DNA of 37,961 nt from Ferranicluibacter rubi (GTDB taxonomy: Bacteria > Pseudomonadota > Alphaproteobacteria > Rhizobiales > Rhizobiaceae): contig NZ_JAANCM010000023.1 of the NCBI RefSeq assembly GCF_011603255.1, positions 1-37,961 of the forward strand, given 5' to 3'. Positions within the stretch are counted from its first letter, which is position 1; every line of letters begins with the position of its first letter. A program made the translations under genes and the position numbers. Under the pieces are notes generated by a model. The model saw only the letters and a list, made by a program, of their open reading frames with translations, was not told the origin of the DNA and searched no databases. Shown here piece by piece: positions 22,410 through 29,290 of this stretch.

Positions 22410-22439
22410 TTGACAAAGGTGGCCATTGGCCACTATTAT
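22410..22439 (+). promoter_or_regulatory. ardC promoter with perfect palindromic operator
   Basis: TTGACA (22410-22415) and TATTAT (22434-22439) are 18 bp apart. The spacer is almost filled by the 15-bp palindrome GTGGCCATTGGCCAC (22419-22433). A bound repressor would block RNA polymerase. The same half-sites occur at 4194, 9661 and 26334. Confidence 0.8.
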
Positions 22440-22445
22440 ATAGGT

Positions 22446-22496
22446 GTTCCCAAGCGAAACGGAACGGAAATTCTAACCGAGAGCGGAGATTAGCAG
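22446..22496 (+). ncRNA. ardC 5' leader hairpin with the GCGAA loop
   Basis: GTTCC (22446-22450) and GGAAC (22461-22465) pair around CAAGCGAAAC. The loop is identical to that of the leaders at 27390, 28827 and 33303, while the stem sequence differs by compensating changes. The ribosome segment GCGGAGATTAGCAG follows. Confidence 0.65.
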
Positions 22497-23441
22497 ATGA
22501 CCAAGGCAATTAAAAACAACACTTTCGTTTCCCCTTATAAGCAGATCACAGACGCGATCCTCGCAGACCTCAAGGCTGGCGTAGCGTCGTGGGCGAGGCC
22601 GTGGAAGGTGGACGGCAAGGGCCAGAAGGTAGCTGTTACGAGCGGTTTCCCAATGAACTTTGCGACCCGCAAGCAGTATCGCGGCGCGAACATTTGGCTT
22701 CTTCTTGGAGCAGCACAGGCAAACGGTTTTACCCGCAACGCATGGGCCACGTTCAAGCAGATCGCCGCCATGGGTGGCACGGTTAAGAAGGGGAGCAAGG
22801 CCGAGCGCGTGTTTTTCATGAGCAAGATCGAGAAGACCCCGACAGGTGCCGAGGGCGAGAAGATCAACGAAAACGGCATGGCCGAGTTTTGGGTTCTCAA
22901 GGGCTATTCCGTTTTCAACCTCGACCAGTGCGAGAACATCGAGATCAAGGCGGAAGAACTGGCTATCGCGTCGAACCTTCCCGAGGACACGGCCGAACTC
23001 GTGGACGCTATCGCCCTCGACCTTCGCCATGGTGGCGACCAAGCTTTTTACTCCCCAAAGGGCGACTTTATCGCAATGCCGAAGCCCGAAGCTTTCGTTT
23101 CCCTCGACCACTACAAGGCGACCTTGTTTCACGAAATCGGCCACTGGACAGGCGCAGACAGCCGCTTGAAGCGCGAGTTTGGAAAGCGTTTCGGAGACAA
23201 GGCATATGCCGCCGAGGAATTGGTTGCCGAGTTGAGCGCCGCTTTCCTCGCCATGGAATACGGTATCGAGGCGAAGCTACAGCACGCCGAATATATCGGC
23301 CATTGGATCAAGCTTCTTGAGAACCACGAACAGGCGTTTTTCCGCGCCGCTTCCGAGGCTCAAAAGGTTCTCGACTTCATCCGCGAAAGGGCAGGGAGCG
23401 CAACCAGCGCCGAAGCCGAAGACATGAGGGAGGCGGCTTAG
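22497..23441 (+). CDS. ardC: ArdC antirestriction protein
   Basis: The product is 314 aa. The N-terminal ssDNA-binding domain (about 10-130; SPYKQITDAILADLKAGVAS then WARPW, NFATRKQYRGANIW, and TFKQI) is the ArdC N-domain. The C-terminal zincin domain has TLFHEIGHW (H212, E213, H216) and EELVAELSAAFLA with the downstream Glu. ArdC protects incoming DNA from type I/II restriction and is common near transfer regions. Its promoter carries a perfect palindromic operator and its leader has the shared GCGAA-loop hairpin, so expression is probably burst-like on entry. Its length is near that of ArdC of IncW plasmids. Confidence 0.92.
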   Translation: MTKAIKNNTFVSPYKQITDAILADLKAGVASWARPWKVDGKGQKVAVTSGFPMNFATRKQYRGANIWLLLGAAQANGFTRNAWATFKQIAAMGGTVKKGSKAERVFFMSKIEKTPTGAEGEKINENGMAEFWVLKGYSVFNLDQCENIEIKAEELAIASNLPEDTAELVDAIALDLRHGGDQAFYSPKGDFIAMPKPEAFVSLDHYKATLFHEIGHWTGADSRLKREFGKRFGDKAYAAEELVAELSAAFLAMEYGIEAKLQHAEYIGHWIKLLENHEQAFFRAASEAQKVLDFIRERAGSATSAEAEDMREAA

Positions 23442-23510
23442 GCCGCTTCCTAACCCCGATTTCCAGCCGCGCCGCAAGCGGCGGGAGGGTTCCGATTTCC
23501 CACCTCACCA

Positions 23511-23536
23511 GCCCGCCGCCCGCTCTACTCTCTAAA
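23511..23536 (+). repeat. Dispersed GC-rich repeat between ardC and the next gene
   Basis: GCCCGCCGCC is followed by CGCTCTACTCTCTAAA. It lies about 35 bp before the start of the 89-aa gene. Confidence 0.7.
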
Positions 23537-23570
23537 CCCTGAAATCGTATCGCATACAGGACACGCCGAC

Positions 23571-23840
23571 ATGACCAAGCCGACACTTTGCCGCCGCCAG
23601 ATCGCAGACCAGATTTCCGACCTTCGCCAGATGCGGGGAGCCTTGAACGACCTGATTTCCGCCGCTTGCGGGCTTATGTCCCAAGCACAGGCCGCGCAGG
23701 TTCCCGACCTTGTGCGCCTGGAATTGTTGGCCGCGCTTTCCCATGCCGAGAACGCCGACCAGATCGCGCAGGGGCTTATGCGCCAGCTTTACGACACGCC
23801 GACCCCGAGGGCCGCGAACGCGAACGAGGCGGCGGCTTAG
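23571..23840 (+). CDS. 89-aa helical hypothetical protein
   Basis: Predominantly helical (RRQIADQISDLRQMRGALND then LISAACGLMSQ and LVRLELLAALSHAENADQI), ending in an Ala/Asn-rich tail. It is the first gene of a run of seven small genes to 26085 with short gaps or overlaps, so one transcript is likely. No recognised family. Confidence 0.72.
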   Translation: MTKPTLCRRQIADQISDLRQMRGALNDLISAACGLMSQAQAAQVPDLVRLELLAALSHAENADQIAQGLMRQLYDTPTPRAANANEAAA

Positions 23841-23881
23841 GCCGTCGCAATCCCCCTTATAGAGGACAGGAGACTTCCCCG

Positions 23882-24334
23882 ATGACCTTTTTTGAAGCCC
23901 GCGCCGCCGATGTCGCACAGCTTGAAGCCGAACAGGCTTTTGCCCTTGCAGACGGACGCGCCGATTTCGCCGCTATCTATGCGGAGGCAATCGAGACGAC
24001 GGCCCGCCAGCTTATGACCTACTCGCCAGAGGCGGGCGAGGCTCACTTTCTCAATGCGGACGGCTGGACGGCCGCGACGATGGCCTTTGCCAAGGTTGCC
24101 GAGTTGCGGATTCAGGAGGCCGTAGAACAGGAGATCGTGGACACGTTCGAGCGTGGCGAGATCACCAAGCCGAACATTTTCGTTGGCATCCTTGAAGAAC
24201 TGCAGGAGGACGGCGAGGGAGCCTTTATCAACGTTCGCGGTTTTAAGATCACCGCCGAGGGCGACCGCCTAATCATGACAGCCGAGGACGGCGAACGCCG
24301 TTCCTTTCCTACCGACAACCTCGACACGGAATAG
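23882..24334 (+). CDS. 150-aa hypothetical protein
   Basis: AGGAGA lies eight bases before ATG 23882, which decides the start over an upstream Arg-rich shadow. The N-terminal two-thirds is helical (TFFEARAADVAQLEAEQAFA onwards). The C-terminal third is strand-rich (FINVRGFKITAEGDRLIMTA then EDGERRSF), like a small beta-barrel or hairpin. Second gene of the array unit. Family unknown. Confidence 0.76.
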   Translation: MTFFEARAADVAQLEAEQAFALADGRADFAAIYAEAIETTARQLMTYSPEAGEAHFLNADGWTAATMAFAKVAELRIQEAVEQEIVDTFERGEITKPNIFVGILEELQEDGEGAFINVRGFKITAEGDRLIMTAEDGERRSFPTDNLDTE

Positions 24335-24339
24335 CCCAG

Positions 24340-24720
24340 ATGACCCGCCGCCTTGCCCTTGCCGTCCTTGCGTCGCTTCTCCCTTCACTGGCTATCGCCA
24401 GCGAGACAGAGCGGAGCTTTGACGGCCGATTTACGACGAATTGCCCGAGTGCCGCGCACCAGTGCAGCTTGCGGATTTACGAGCGTGGCGACCTTGGAAA
24501 GACGGTTGCCGTCTTCTTGGTGCAGACCCGCGATGTTGCCGCCGACGTGGTTTGTGGACTGACGGTTCCAGTGTCGGCGCAGGGCGACGTTTTGATTTCC
24601 GATGATAAGACTTTTGTCGTCGGAATCGGACGGACGAGCGACGGCCTTTATGTTTCGGGCGTACCGTTCGCGGCATGTAAGACCGTCCTAAACGGCCACT
24701 ACATGACCATTGGAGACTAA
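24340..24720 (+). CDS. Exported 126-aa protein with four Cys
   Basis: Residues 1-20 (MTRRLALAVLASLLPSLAIA) are a signal peptide, with cleavage likely after AIA. The mature part has four Cys (about 35, 42, 72 and 111) that could form two disulfides in a small beta-rich domain. It follows the previous gene by 5 bp. Exported proteins encoded in the middle of an establishment-type array are unusual. Function unknown. Confidence 0.76.
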   Translation: MTRRLALAVLASLLPSLAIASETERSFDGRFTTNCPSAAHQCSLRIYERGDLGKTVAVFLVQTRDVAADVVCGLTVPVSAQGDVLISDDKTFVVGIGRTSDGLYVSGVPFAACKTVLNGHYMTIGD

Positions 24721-24724
24721 GCCC

Positions 24725-25000
24725 ATGGCTTTGCGCCTACTCGAATTGTCGTGGACCGAGGCCGAGGGTATTTTTACCCTTGCCGTCAGTTCTACGGTTC
24801 CTTTGTTGCAGTTCGAGCGCGGCGAGATCGCGGACTTGATCGAGCGGCACGGCTTCAAGCCGTTGTCGGCCGACCGCTGGACGGCTCCCGCAGACGATCC
24901 AAAGGCACCCCTGAAAATGTGGGGGGCTTTGAGCGCGACAGGCTACAGCCTGACAATGGACATGCGGACCTTGCCGCCGAGCCTTGAGGGCGTGGCATGA
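24725..25000 (+). CDS. Small paralogous protein 1 (DRWTAP family)
   Basis: The product is 91 aa. ATG 24725 is chosen over a TTG at 24710; GGAGACTAAGCCC lies before it. FERGEIADLIERHGFKP, DRWTAPADDPKAPLKMWGAL and TMDMRTLPPSLEG also occur, with changes, in the 99-aa product at 25238. A looser version (GGDRRTAPSS) is in the gene between. Stop and next start overlap as ATGA. The unit looks like two strands, a helix and two strands. No known function. Confidence 0.76.
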   Translation: MALRLLELSWTEAEGIFTLAVSSTVPLLQFERGEIADLIERHGFKPLSADRWTAPADDPKAPLKMWGALSATGYSLTMDMRTLPPSLEGVA

Positions 25001-25254
25001 AGACAATCGTTATCGAATGGCACTTTGACGGCCAGACCGCCTTTGCTCACTTCCCCGAGCCGTTCCCCATGGACCCGCAGGAATGGGAGGCGTTCGCGTC
25101 CGTCTTTGACGAACTCGGGTTTACCCCCGACCAGTCGGGCGGGGATCGCCGCACCGCTCCATCATCCGCCGCTACCCGCGAACGCCTCACGGCTGGCTTG
25201 AAAGCCCTTGGCTATGCCGTCGAAGAAAGGACCGCCAATGTTGAACACCGTTGA
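24997..25254 (+). CDS. Small paralogous protein 2 (divergent)
   Basis: The product is 85 aa. IEWHFDGQTAFAHFPEPFPM then EWEAFASVFDELGFTPDQSG and GGDRRTAPSS and LKALGYAVEERT keep the order of its two neighbours. The order is a strand, an acidic helix ending GF, D-R-x-TAP and a GY strand. The sequence is strongly diverged. Its start overlaps the previous stop (ATGA), and its end overlaps the next gene by 17 bp. Confidence 0.72.
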   Translation: MKTIVIEWHFDGQTAFAHFPEPFPMDPQEWEAFASVFDELGFTPDQSGGDRRTAPSSAATRERLTAGLKALGYAVEERTANVEHR

Positions 25255-25537
25255 AATTTCGTGGATCGAAGACGGCGGCGAATATACGCTTGTCGTCGGC
25301 TGGCATGAGGACATGCAGGAGTTCGAGCGCGAGGAAGTCGAGCGTATTCTCCATGTCCACGGCTTTGTTTCGCAGGGCAACGACCGCTGGACAGCCCCCG
25401 AAGACCCGACCGCCCCCTTGGAGGCTTGGGAGGAAATCGGCCGCTACGGTTACGCCGTTCAGATGGATTTGGAGACTTTGCCGCCAGCGATCGAGGCCAA
25501 GGTTTTGGCCGACCTCGAACGCCTACCCCTGATTTGA
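25238..25537 (+). CDS. Small paralogous protein 3 (DRWTAP family)
   Basis: The product is 99 aa. AAAGGA lies six bases before ATG 25238. EFEREEVERILHVHGFVSQG, DRWTAPEDPTAPLEAWEEIG and MDLETLPPAIEA match the product at 24725. A tail LADLERLPLI is unique. Together with its two neighbours it gives a tandem expansion. Functions unknown; such tandem copies could bind the same ligand or target with different specificities. Confidence 0.76.
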   Translation: MLNTVEISWIEDGGEYTLVVGWHEDMQEFEREEVERILHVHGFVSQGNDRWTAPEDPTAPLEAWEEIGRYGYAVQMDLETLPPAIEAKVLADLERLPLI

Positions 25538-25548
25538 GGGGTTGCTAA

Positions 25549-26085
25549 ATGCCGTTTGTCACAATTTGTCGAACAGGTGCAGACCTTCCCGTTTCCAAAC
25601 TAGAGACGGCCAGCTTTGCCCGCGCCGACATTATCGCCGCTATCGCACGGTTCGAGGGCGATCAGCCGTTGAAGCCTTATAAAGGCTGGCGGGGCTACGT
25701 CGTCCACGAATACGGCGGGGCATATCTTGGCATCATGTCCACCCTAGAGCGCGACGGCGACGACGCGACAGGTCCGCAAGAGCTTTATATTGAATGCGTC
25801 TTGCCAGAGGGCGCGGCTTTCGGGTTCAGGACCGTATTCCAGAACATACCCGCCAGCCAGCGCGACCAGATCAGGCGAGAGATCGCCGCGCACGGTTTCC
25901 GCTACGATAGCGACCTTGACGCTTTCGTGCGGGCCGACGTGAGCGCGGCCGAGGGTATCGAGTTTCTTTATTGCCTTGGCGACTACGGCATGAAGATCAC
26001 CCTTGGCGGCTTGCTTCCCGAGTGGGCCGAAACCATGCCACCGCGACCCAAGAGCAGGGGCGGGAAGGGCGACGTTCCTTATTGA
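25549..26085 (+). CDS. 178-aa hypothetical protein, last in the array unit
   Basis: Alpha/beta composition (WRGYVVHEYGGAYLGIMSTL onwards, LYIECVLPEGAAFGFRTVFQ, FVRADVSAAEGIEFLYCLGD). The tail (PRPKSRGGKGDVPY) is basic and likely disordered. It is 11 bp after the previous gene and ends before a terminator. I do not recognise the family. Confidence 0.74.
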   Translation: MPFVTICRTGADLPVSKLETASFARADIIAAIARFEGDQPLKPYKGWRGYVVHEYGGAYLGIMSTLERDGDDATGPQELYIECVLPEGAAFGFRTVFQNIPASQRDQIRREIAAHGFRYDSDLDAFVRADVSAAEGIEFLYCLGDYGMKITLGGLLPEWAETMPPRPKSRGGKGDVPY

Positions 26086-26170
26086 GCTTGACCGCCTTTC
26101 GGCCGACAAGCAGACTTGAATCGTCATGTCCGACTGCAGGACATGACCGCCTGTATCCACCCCCCTTAAA

Positions 26171-26204
26171 CCCATGTCCCTTTTGATCGAGGGCATGGGT
26201 TTTT
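26171..26204 (+). terminator. Intrinsic terminator of the 23571-26085 unit
   Basis: CCCATG and CATGGG arms, extended internally by CCCT and AGGG, are followed by TTTTT. Confidence 0.8.
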
Positions 26205-26236
26205 GCTTGTCCGTTTTCTCTGACGCTCGCGGCGCG

Positions 26237-26262
26237 AGAGAGTAGAGCGGCGGGCGGGGCGT
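26237..26262 (-). repeat. Dispersed GC-rich repeat, inverted near-consensus copy
   Basis: AGAGAGTAGAGCGG is followed by CGGGCGGGGCG, the reverse complement of the copies at 8551, 23511 and 31654. Confidence 0.7.
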
Positions 26263-26328
26263 TAGGATCGAGCCAAATAAGTTGACGAATTATTCAATCT
26301 TTTCCGTAACTTATCGTTCCATCGGCTA

Positions 26329-26358
26329 TTGACAAGGTGGCCGTTGGACACCCATTAT
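26329..26358 (+). promoter_or_regulatory. Promoter with GTGGCC operator upstream of the 140-aa gene
   Basis: TTGACA (26329-26334) and CATTAT are 18 bp apart. The spacer holds GTGGCCGTTGGACAC, a one-sided variant of the ardC palindrome. Confidence 0.7.
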
Positions 26359-26404
26359 ATAAGCAGTTCCGAGCCAATCGGACGCTTAGAAAAGGGGGAA
26401 TACC

Positions 26405-26827
26405 ATGGAACTAGAGGTTATTTGGCACCATCAGGGCCACCAGATTTCGTTTGATGTCGTCTATCAGGGCAAGCGTTGGGCCGACCACAACGCGACCGCC
26501 GAGGGGCTGAAATTCGCGGCCGACGTAAACGCCACAGCGCGGCGTTTCGGAGGCTTTTGCCGCATCAAGGCCAGCCAGCGTTTCACGACGACGCGCCCGC
26601 TACAGGGCGACGAACAGGCCCGCCTTATCGACGCTTTCCAGCGTGAGGGCTATACCGTCAAAGAGAACGCCCGAAACCCGCACAAGCCCGCCGAGGCATC
26701 CGCCGACTGGACGGCCGAGAAGAAGCCGCAGGAGACACGGAAGCCAGACCGCCGACCAATGCCGACCCCGAGCGGATCGCGCCAGAGGATCGCCGTTAAG
26801 GCTCCCGCGCTGGCCTATGGAATGTGA
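26405..26827 (+). CDS. 140-aa protein ending in the RPMPTPSG region
   Basis: The N-terminal domain (about 1-85) is strand- and helix-rich: ELEVIWHHQGHQISFDVVYQ, FAADVNATARRFGGFCRIK and QARLIDAFQREGYTV. It is followed by a basic, Pro-rich linker with RPMPTPSG at 117-124 and a hydrophobic end (VKAPALAYGM). It has its own operator-controlled promoter, and its stop overlaps the region of the next gene's ribosome site. The domain is not recognised. Confidence 0.76.
   Translation: MELEVIWHHQGHQISFDVVYQGKRWADHNATAEGLKFAADVNATARRFGGFCRIKASQRFTTTRPLQGDEQARLIDAFQREGYTVKENARNPHKPAEASADWTAEKKPQETRKPDRRPMPTPSGSRQRIAVKAPALAYGM
26753..26776 (+). other. RPMPTPSG peptide motif, copy 2
   Basis: Encodes residues 117-124 of the 140-aa protein; the next residues are Ser-Arg, as in copy 3. 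Confidence 0.75.
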
Positions 26828-26841
26828 GAGAGGGCGAACCG

Positions 26842-27195
26842 ATGACCAAAGACAAGAAGCACCAGTTCGACCGCCAGGACTACGGCCCCGAGGCCCGCAA
26901 AATCCTTGAGGGCTTAGAGCCAGCGAAGAAGCGGCCCGAGGTCTTTATAACTGGCGACGACATACCGAGGAAGCCAACCACCATTGACGACCTACCAGAG
27001 CCAGACCGCCAACAGGCCCGCGACTTCCTAGACGACGTGCGACGGACTGGACAGCGGCCCAAGACGGCTAAGGAAATCGCAATCGAGACCGCCGCCCGCG
27101 ATTTCCACGAACCCCGACCCATGCCGACCCCGAGCGGATCGAGGCCGACCAGATCGGCCGATGACCCGCCGACCAGCCCCAAGCCAAAACGTTGA
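26842..27195 (+). CDS. 117-aa disordered protein with RPMPTPSG
   Basis: ATG 26842 is chosen because GAGAGGG lies upstream; an earlier in-frame ATG at 26824 overlaps the previous stop. The protein is highly charged and Pro-rich. Segments such as DYGPEARKILEGLEPAKKRP and LPEPDRQQARDFLDDVRR are likely short helices. Residues 92-99 are RPMPTPSG, near the C-terminus. It is probably co-transcribed with the 140-aa gene. The two share only this motif. No known family. Confidence 0.74.
   Translation: MTKDKKHQFDRQDYGPEARKILEGLEPAKKRPEVFITGDDIPRKPTTIDDLPEPDRQQARDFLDDVRRTGQRPKTAKEIAIETAARDFHEPRPMPTPSGSRPTRSADDPPTSPKPKR
27115..27138 (+). other. RPMPTPSG peptide motif, copy 3
   Basis: Encodes residues 92-99 of the 117-aa protein, followed by Ser-Arg and a basic tail. 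Confidence 0.75.
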
Positions 27196-27205
27196 CACTG
27201 ACTAA

Positions 27206-27229
27206 CCCCGCCAACAAAGCGGGGTTTTT
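27206..27229 (+). terminator. Intrinsic terminator
   Basis: CCCCGC and GCGGGG arms with a seven-base loop are followed by TTTTT. Confidence 0.85.
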
Positions 27230-27313
27230 CTTTGCCTACAGAAAGCAAACAGAACCATTCCGGCAATAAAAAAACTTTGTTACCAAATCTAGCGTGTGCG
27301 TTGCTTTCCATTT

Positions 27314-27360
27314 TTGTCAATTTTTTAGTGCTGGACGCCGTTTATATTGAATGAGACTAT
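27314..27360 (+). promoter_or_regulatory. Shared upstream promoter block, copy a
   Basis: TTGTCAATTTTTTAG begins at 27314 and matches the start of the blocks at 28752, 31854 and 33227. TTTATATTG and GACTATATAG lie downstream as -10 candidates. This copy has diverged after the shared segment. Confidence 0.55.
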
Positions 27361-27367
27361 ATAGTTA

Positions 27368-27437
27368 CTGGATCGCAAGGGCGATCCAGCCGCCCAAGCG
27401 AAACGGCGGAAACCAGAGCAGAACAAGGAATTACACC
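27368..27437 (+). ncRNA. Structured leader of the 259-aa gene
   Basis: Hairpin I is CTGGATCGC (27368-27376) with GCGATCCAG (27381-27389). The last hairpin is CCGCC (27390-27394) with GGCGG (27405-27409) around CAAGCGAAAC. AGAGCAGAACAAGGAATTAC and ACC then lead to ATG. Hairpin I has a different sequence but the same form as in the 28805 and 33281 leaders. Confidence 0.75.
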
Positions 27438-28217
27438 ATGGAAAACGCAATCAACAACACCGCCAAGATCGACCTCGTAGCCCTCGCCGCCGAGGTAATC
27501 GCCAAGCTGACGGCCGTTCATGACGGCCTAGCCGACCTTGAAAAGGTCTCCCTCGAAATCGCGGAAGCGACTGACACCGCCTATCACAACCATGAGCGGG
27601 GAACAGATCGCCCCTTCTGCATGGTTAGCGGCGATTTCTGGCTTGCAAAGGCCATCCTTGACGGTGTGCAGGGTGTTCGCGAAAAGATCGTTCATCCTCG
27701 TTTTAGGTCTTCAGGCGCGATTGAAGCAATCACACAAAAGATCGCGGATCGCGAAGAGCAGTATGCCCGCGCAGAAGAGGACCGTATTCGCGAAGCCGAA
27801 ATGGCCGCACGTCAGGCCGTGGCAATGGCCCGCGAAGCAAACGCCGAAGCCGCCGAAAAGGCCGAGCGCATCGTTTCCGACTTCCTCAAGATCAGTGGCA
27901 CAACGAAAATGGTTGGCAAGGGTAGGTTCAAGCGCGGGGTTGCTACCGTCGTCTTCCTTTTCAACGGAAACGTCTACGAGGTGGAAAGCGATTTCGACAA
28001 AGCCACCCTCGAATTTTCGGGCGTAGACCACAGGAACGGCCGACAGGGCTACCTAGTCATTGATCGCCGCGAGTTGAAAGCGGTTCCCCTTTTCAAGCCC
28101 GAGATGACCGCCGAGGAAATCGGCAAGACGGCCCACGCGCTCGATTGCATCCGCGCCGCACTCCGCGAAGTGGCAGGACCAGTTGCCGCCCCCGCCGTCG
28201 AAGAAGTCGCCGCCTAA
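27438..28217 (+). CDS. 259-aa protein with central coiled coil
   Basis: ATG 27438 follows the structured leader and AAGGAATTACACC. Residues 1-90 are helical, about 105-155 form a charged Ala/Glu/Arg coiled coil (EEQYARAEEDRIREAEMAAR onwards). Residues 155-235 are strand-rich (GVATVVFLFNGNVYEVESDF then QGYLVIDRRELKAVPLF) and look like a small globular domain. The C-terminal tail is Ala/Val/Pro-rich. It is followed by the 86-aa gene in the same unit. Unknown function. Confidence 0.8.
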   Translation: MENAINNTAKIDLVALAAEVIAKLTAVHDGLADLEKVSLEIAEATDTAYHNHERGTDRPFCMVSGDFWLAKAILDGVQGVREKIVHPRFRSSGAIEAITQKIADREEQYARAEEDRIREAEMAARQAVAMAREANAEAAEKAERIVSDFLKISGTTKMVGKGRFKRGVATVVFLFNGNVYEVESDFDKATLEFSGVDHRNGRQGYLVIDRRELKAVPLFKPEMTAEEIGKTAHALDCIRAALREVAGPVAAPAVEEVAA

Positions 28218-28271
28218 GCCAACAGGGGAAGGGCGCAACCCTTCCCCACCTTTCCCGCAGGAGACACCCCC

Positions 28272-28532
28272 ATGACCACCGCTATAATCGGCGTTCGCTG
28301 GACAGACACAAACCGAGTTGTCGGCACCTTCCCCCTGACCGCCCCGAACCTTTGCGAAGCTTGCAAGCTGGCAGTGCGCCACTATTCGGAAATCTACATC
28401 GAGCGCGACGGCGTGAAGATCAGGACGCTAACGAGGCCCGAGCGCGGAGCCTTGATCGACTTGAGCCGCCGTCGCGAAATGGCCTATGCGATCCGCGACG
28501 AGATCGAACCCGAGACGGCCAATAGTCATTGA
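28272..28532 (+). CDS. 86-aa hypothetical protein
   Basis: AGGAGA lies seven bases before ATG 28272. IIGVRWTDTNRVVGTFPLTA then LCEACKLAVRHYSEIYIERD and IRTLTRPERGALIDLSRRRE suggest a strand, a Cys-x2-Cys helix start and an extended strand. The Cys pair is isolated. It is second gene of the 27438 unit and is closed by the terminator at 28558. Confidence 0.74.
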   Translation: MTTAIIGVRWTDTNRVVGTFPLTAPNLCEACKLAVRHYSEIYIERDGVKIRTLTRPERGALIDLSRRREMAYAIRDEIEPETANSH

Positions 28533-28557
28533 CCTGGTGTTAGCCTGGTGCATCGAA

Positions 28558-28581
28558 CCCCGCCCCCACAGCGGGGTTTTT
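28558..28581 (+). terminator. Intrinsic terminator
   Basis: CCCCGC and GCGGGG arms are followed by TTTTT. It is nearly identical to the terminator at 31728-31751. Confidence 0.85.
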
Positions 28582-28588
28582 CGTTGCT

Positions 28589-28653
28589 CGCGTTTTTTGA
28601 CCGCATCGGCCGATAGCGCGCGTTTTTTGACGGTAGCACACGTTTTTTGACGG
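28589..28653. repeat. Three iteron-like direct repeats (CGTTTTTTGAC type)
   Basis: CGCGTTTTTTGACCG at 28589, CGCGTTTTTTGACGG at 28619 and CACGTTTTTTGACGG at 28639 lie in the same orientation, 30 and 20 bp apart. Confidence 0.65.
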
Positions 28654-28751
28654 CGGATCGGCCGACGATCGAGGCCCGCCAAGCCCTTTATAGAGGAAAA
28701 ATTCGTTACCAAATGGCGCCAGTCCGGACGCTCTTATTTCCACTCTTGCAG

Positions 28752-28802
28752 TGTCAATTTTTTAGTTATTGCGGCCAATCGGAACGGCCAGCATACTATA
28801 AT
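28752..28802 (+). promoter_or_regulatory. Shared upstream promoter block, copy b
   Basis: TGTCAATTTTTTAG then TTATTGCGGCC precede TATAAT at 28797-28802. Copies c and d share both the left block and the TATAAT. Confidence 0.6.
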
Positions 28803-28804
28803 TA

Positions 28805-28874
28805 CTAAGTCGGCAGAACGACTTAGCCGCCCAAGCGAAACGGCGGACACCAGAGCAGAAAAAGGAATTGCACC
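28805..28874 (+). ncRNA. Structured leader of the 90-aa gene
   Basis: CTAAGTCG (28805-28812) pairs with CGACTTAG (28819-28826). CCGCC (28827-28831) pairs with GGCGG (28842-28846) around CAAGCGAAAC. AAAGGAATTGCACC then leads to ATG. Confidence 0.78.
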
Positions 28875-29147
28875 ATGAACAAAGCCCGCAGAAACACCCT
28901 CTCCAAGGTTCAGACCCGCCTTGAAGAACTGGCCGCACTCGCCAGCGAAATCCGCGAACTGATCGAAGCCGCCCGCGACGAAGAACAGGAATATCGGGAC
29001 AACATGCCCGAGAGCTTCGCAGACGGCGAGAAGGGCGAAGCCGCCGACAACGCGATTGCCGCGATGGAAGAAGCCATGTCGGTTCTCGAAACCATCGAGG
29101 GCGAAGCCACCGAGGCCAGCGAACACCTCGACACCGCCGCCGCCTAA
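28875..29147 (+). CDS. 90-aa coiled-coil acidic protein
   Basis: Nearly all helical and acidic: LSKVQTRLEELAALASEIRE, LIEAARDEEQEYRDNMPES and AADNAIAAMEEAMSVLETIE. It probably folds as a helical hairpin that dimerises. It begins a unit (28875 to 30659) whose later genes each have a structured leader of their own. Function unknown. Small acidic helical proteins in such arrays sometimes mimic DNA or inhibit host proteins, but that is a guess. Confidence 0.75.
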   Translation: MNKARRNTLSKVQTRLEELAALASEIRELIEAARDEEQEYRDNMPESFADGEKGEAADNAIAAMEEAMSVLETIEGEATEASEHLDTAAA

Positions 29148-29194
29148 GCGGCCAAGGGAAGGGCCACCGAGCGCCCTTCCCGCCCGAGGCTTCA

Positions 29195-29290
29195 TAGCAT
29201 CGGCCGACAGGTGAACGGCCGATATTGGGGAGCCTCCCCGCCCCGCCCGAGCGAAACGGCGGAAACCAGAGAGAGCAGGAGTTAGCCAGC
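29195..29290 (+). ncRNA. Structured leader of the 185-aa gene (internal type)
   Basis: Hairpin I: ATCGGCCG (29199-29206) with CGGCCGAT (29216-29223). Hairpin II: GGGGA with TCCCC. Hairpin III: CCGCC (29243-29247) with GGCGG (29258-29262) around CGAGCGAAAC. GAGCAGGAGTTAGCCAGC leads to ATG. It lies between genes of one unit without an evident promoter, so it acts as RNA. Confidence 0.75.

Larger units (their letters stand above)
26086..26404. other. Gap holding a terminator, a repeat copy and a promoter
   Basis: No gene was seen. It holds the terminator 26171-26204, an inverted dispersed repeat 26237-26262, an AAAT-GTTGACGAATTA variant near 26277, and the operator-promoter 26329-26358. A hairpin with AAGC and GCTT ends (26361-26391) precedes the ribosome site AAAAGGGGGAATACC. 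Confidence 0.6.
28533..28874. other. Gap with terminator, T-rich direct repeats, promoter block and leader
   Basis: No gene was seen. In order it holds the terminator 28558-28581, three T-rich direct repeats 28589-28653, the AAAATTCGTTACC block at 28698, the shared promoter block 28752-28802 and the structured leader 28805-28874. Confidence 0.65.

Noticed and set aside
28589-28653. T-rich direct repeats as a CRISPR array
   Set aside because: Only three copies, unequal spacing, no cas genes.
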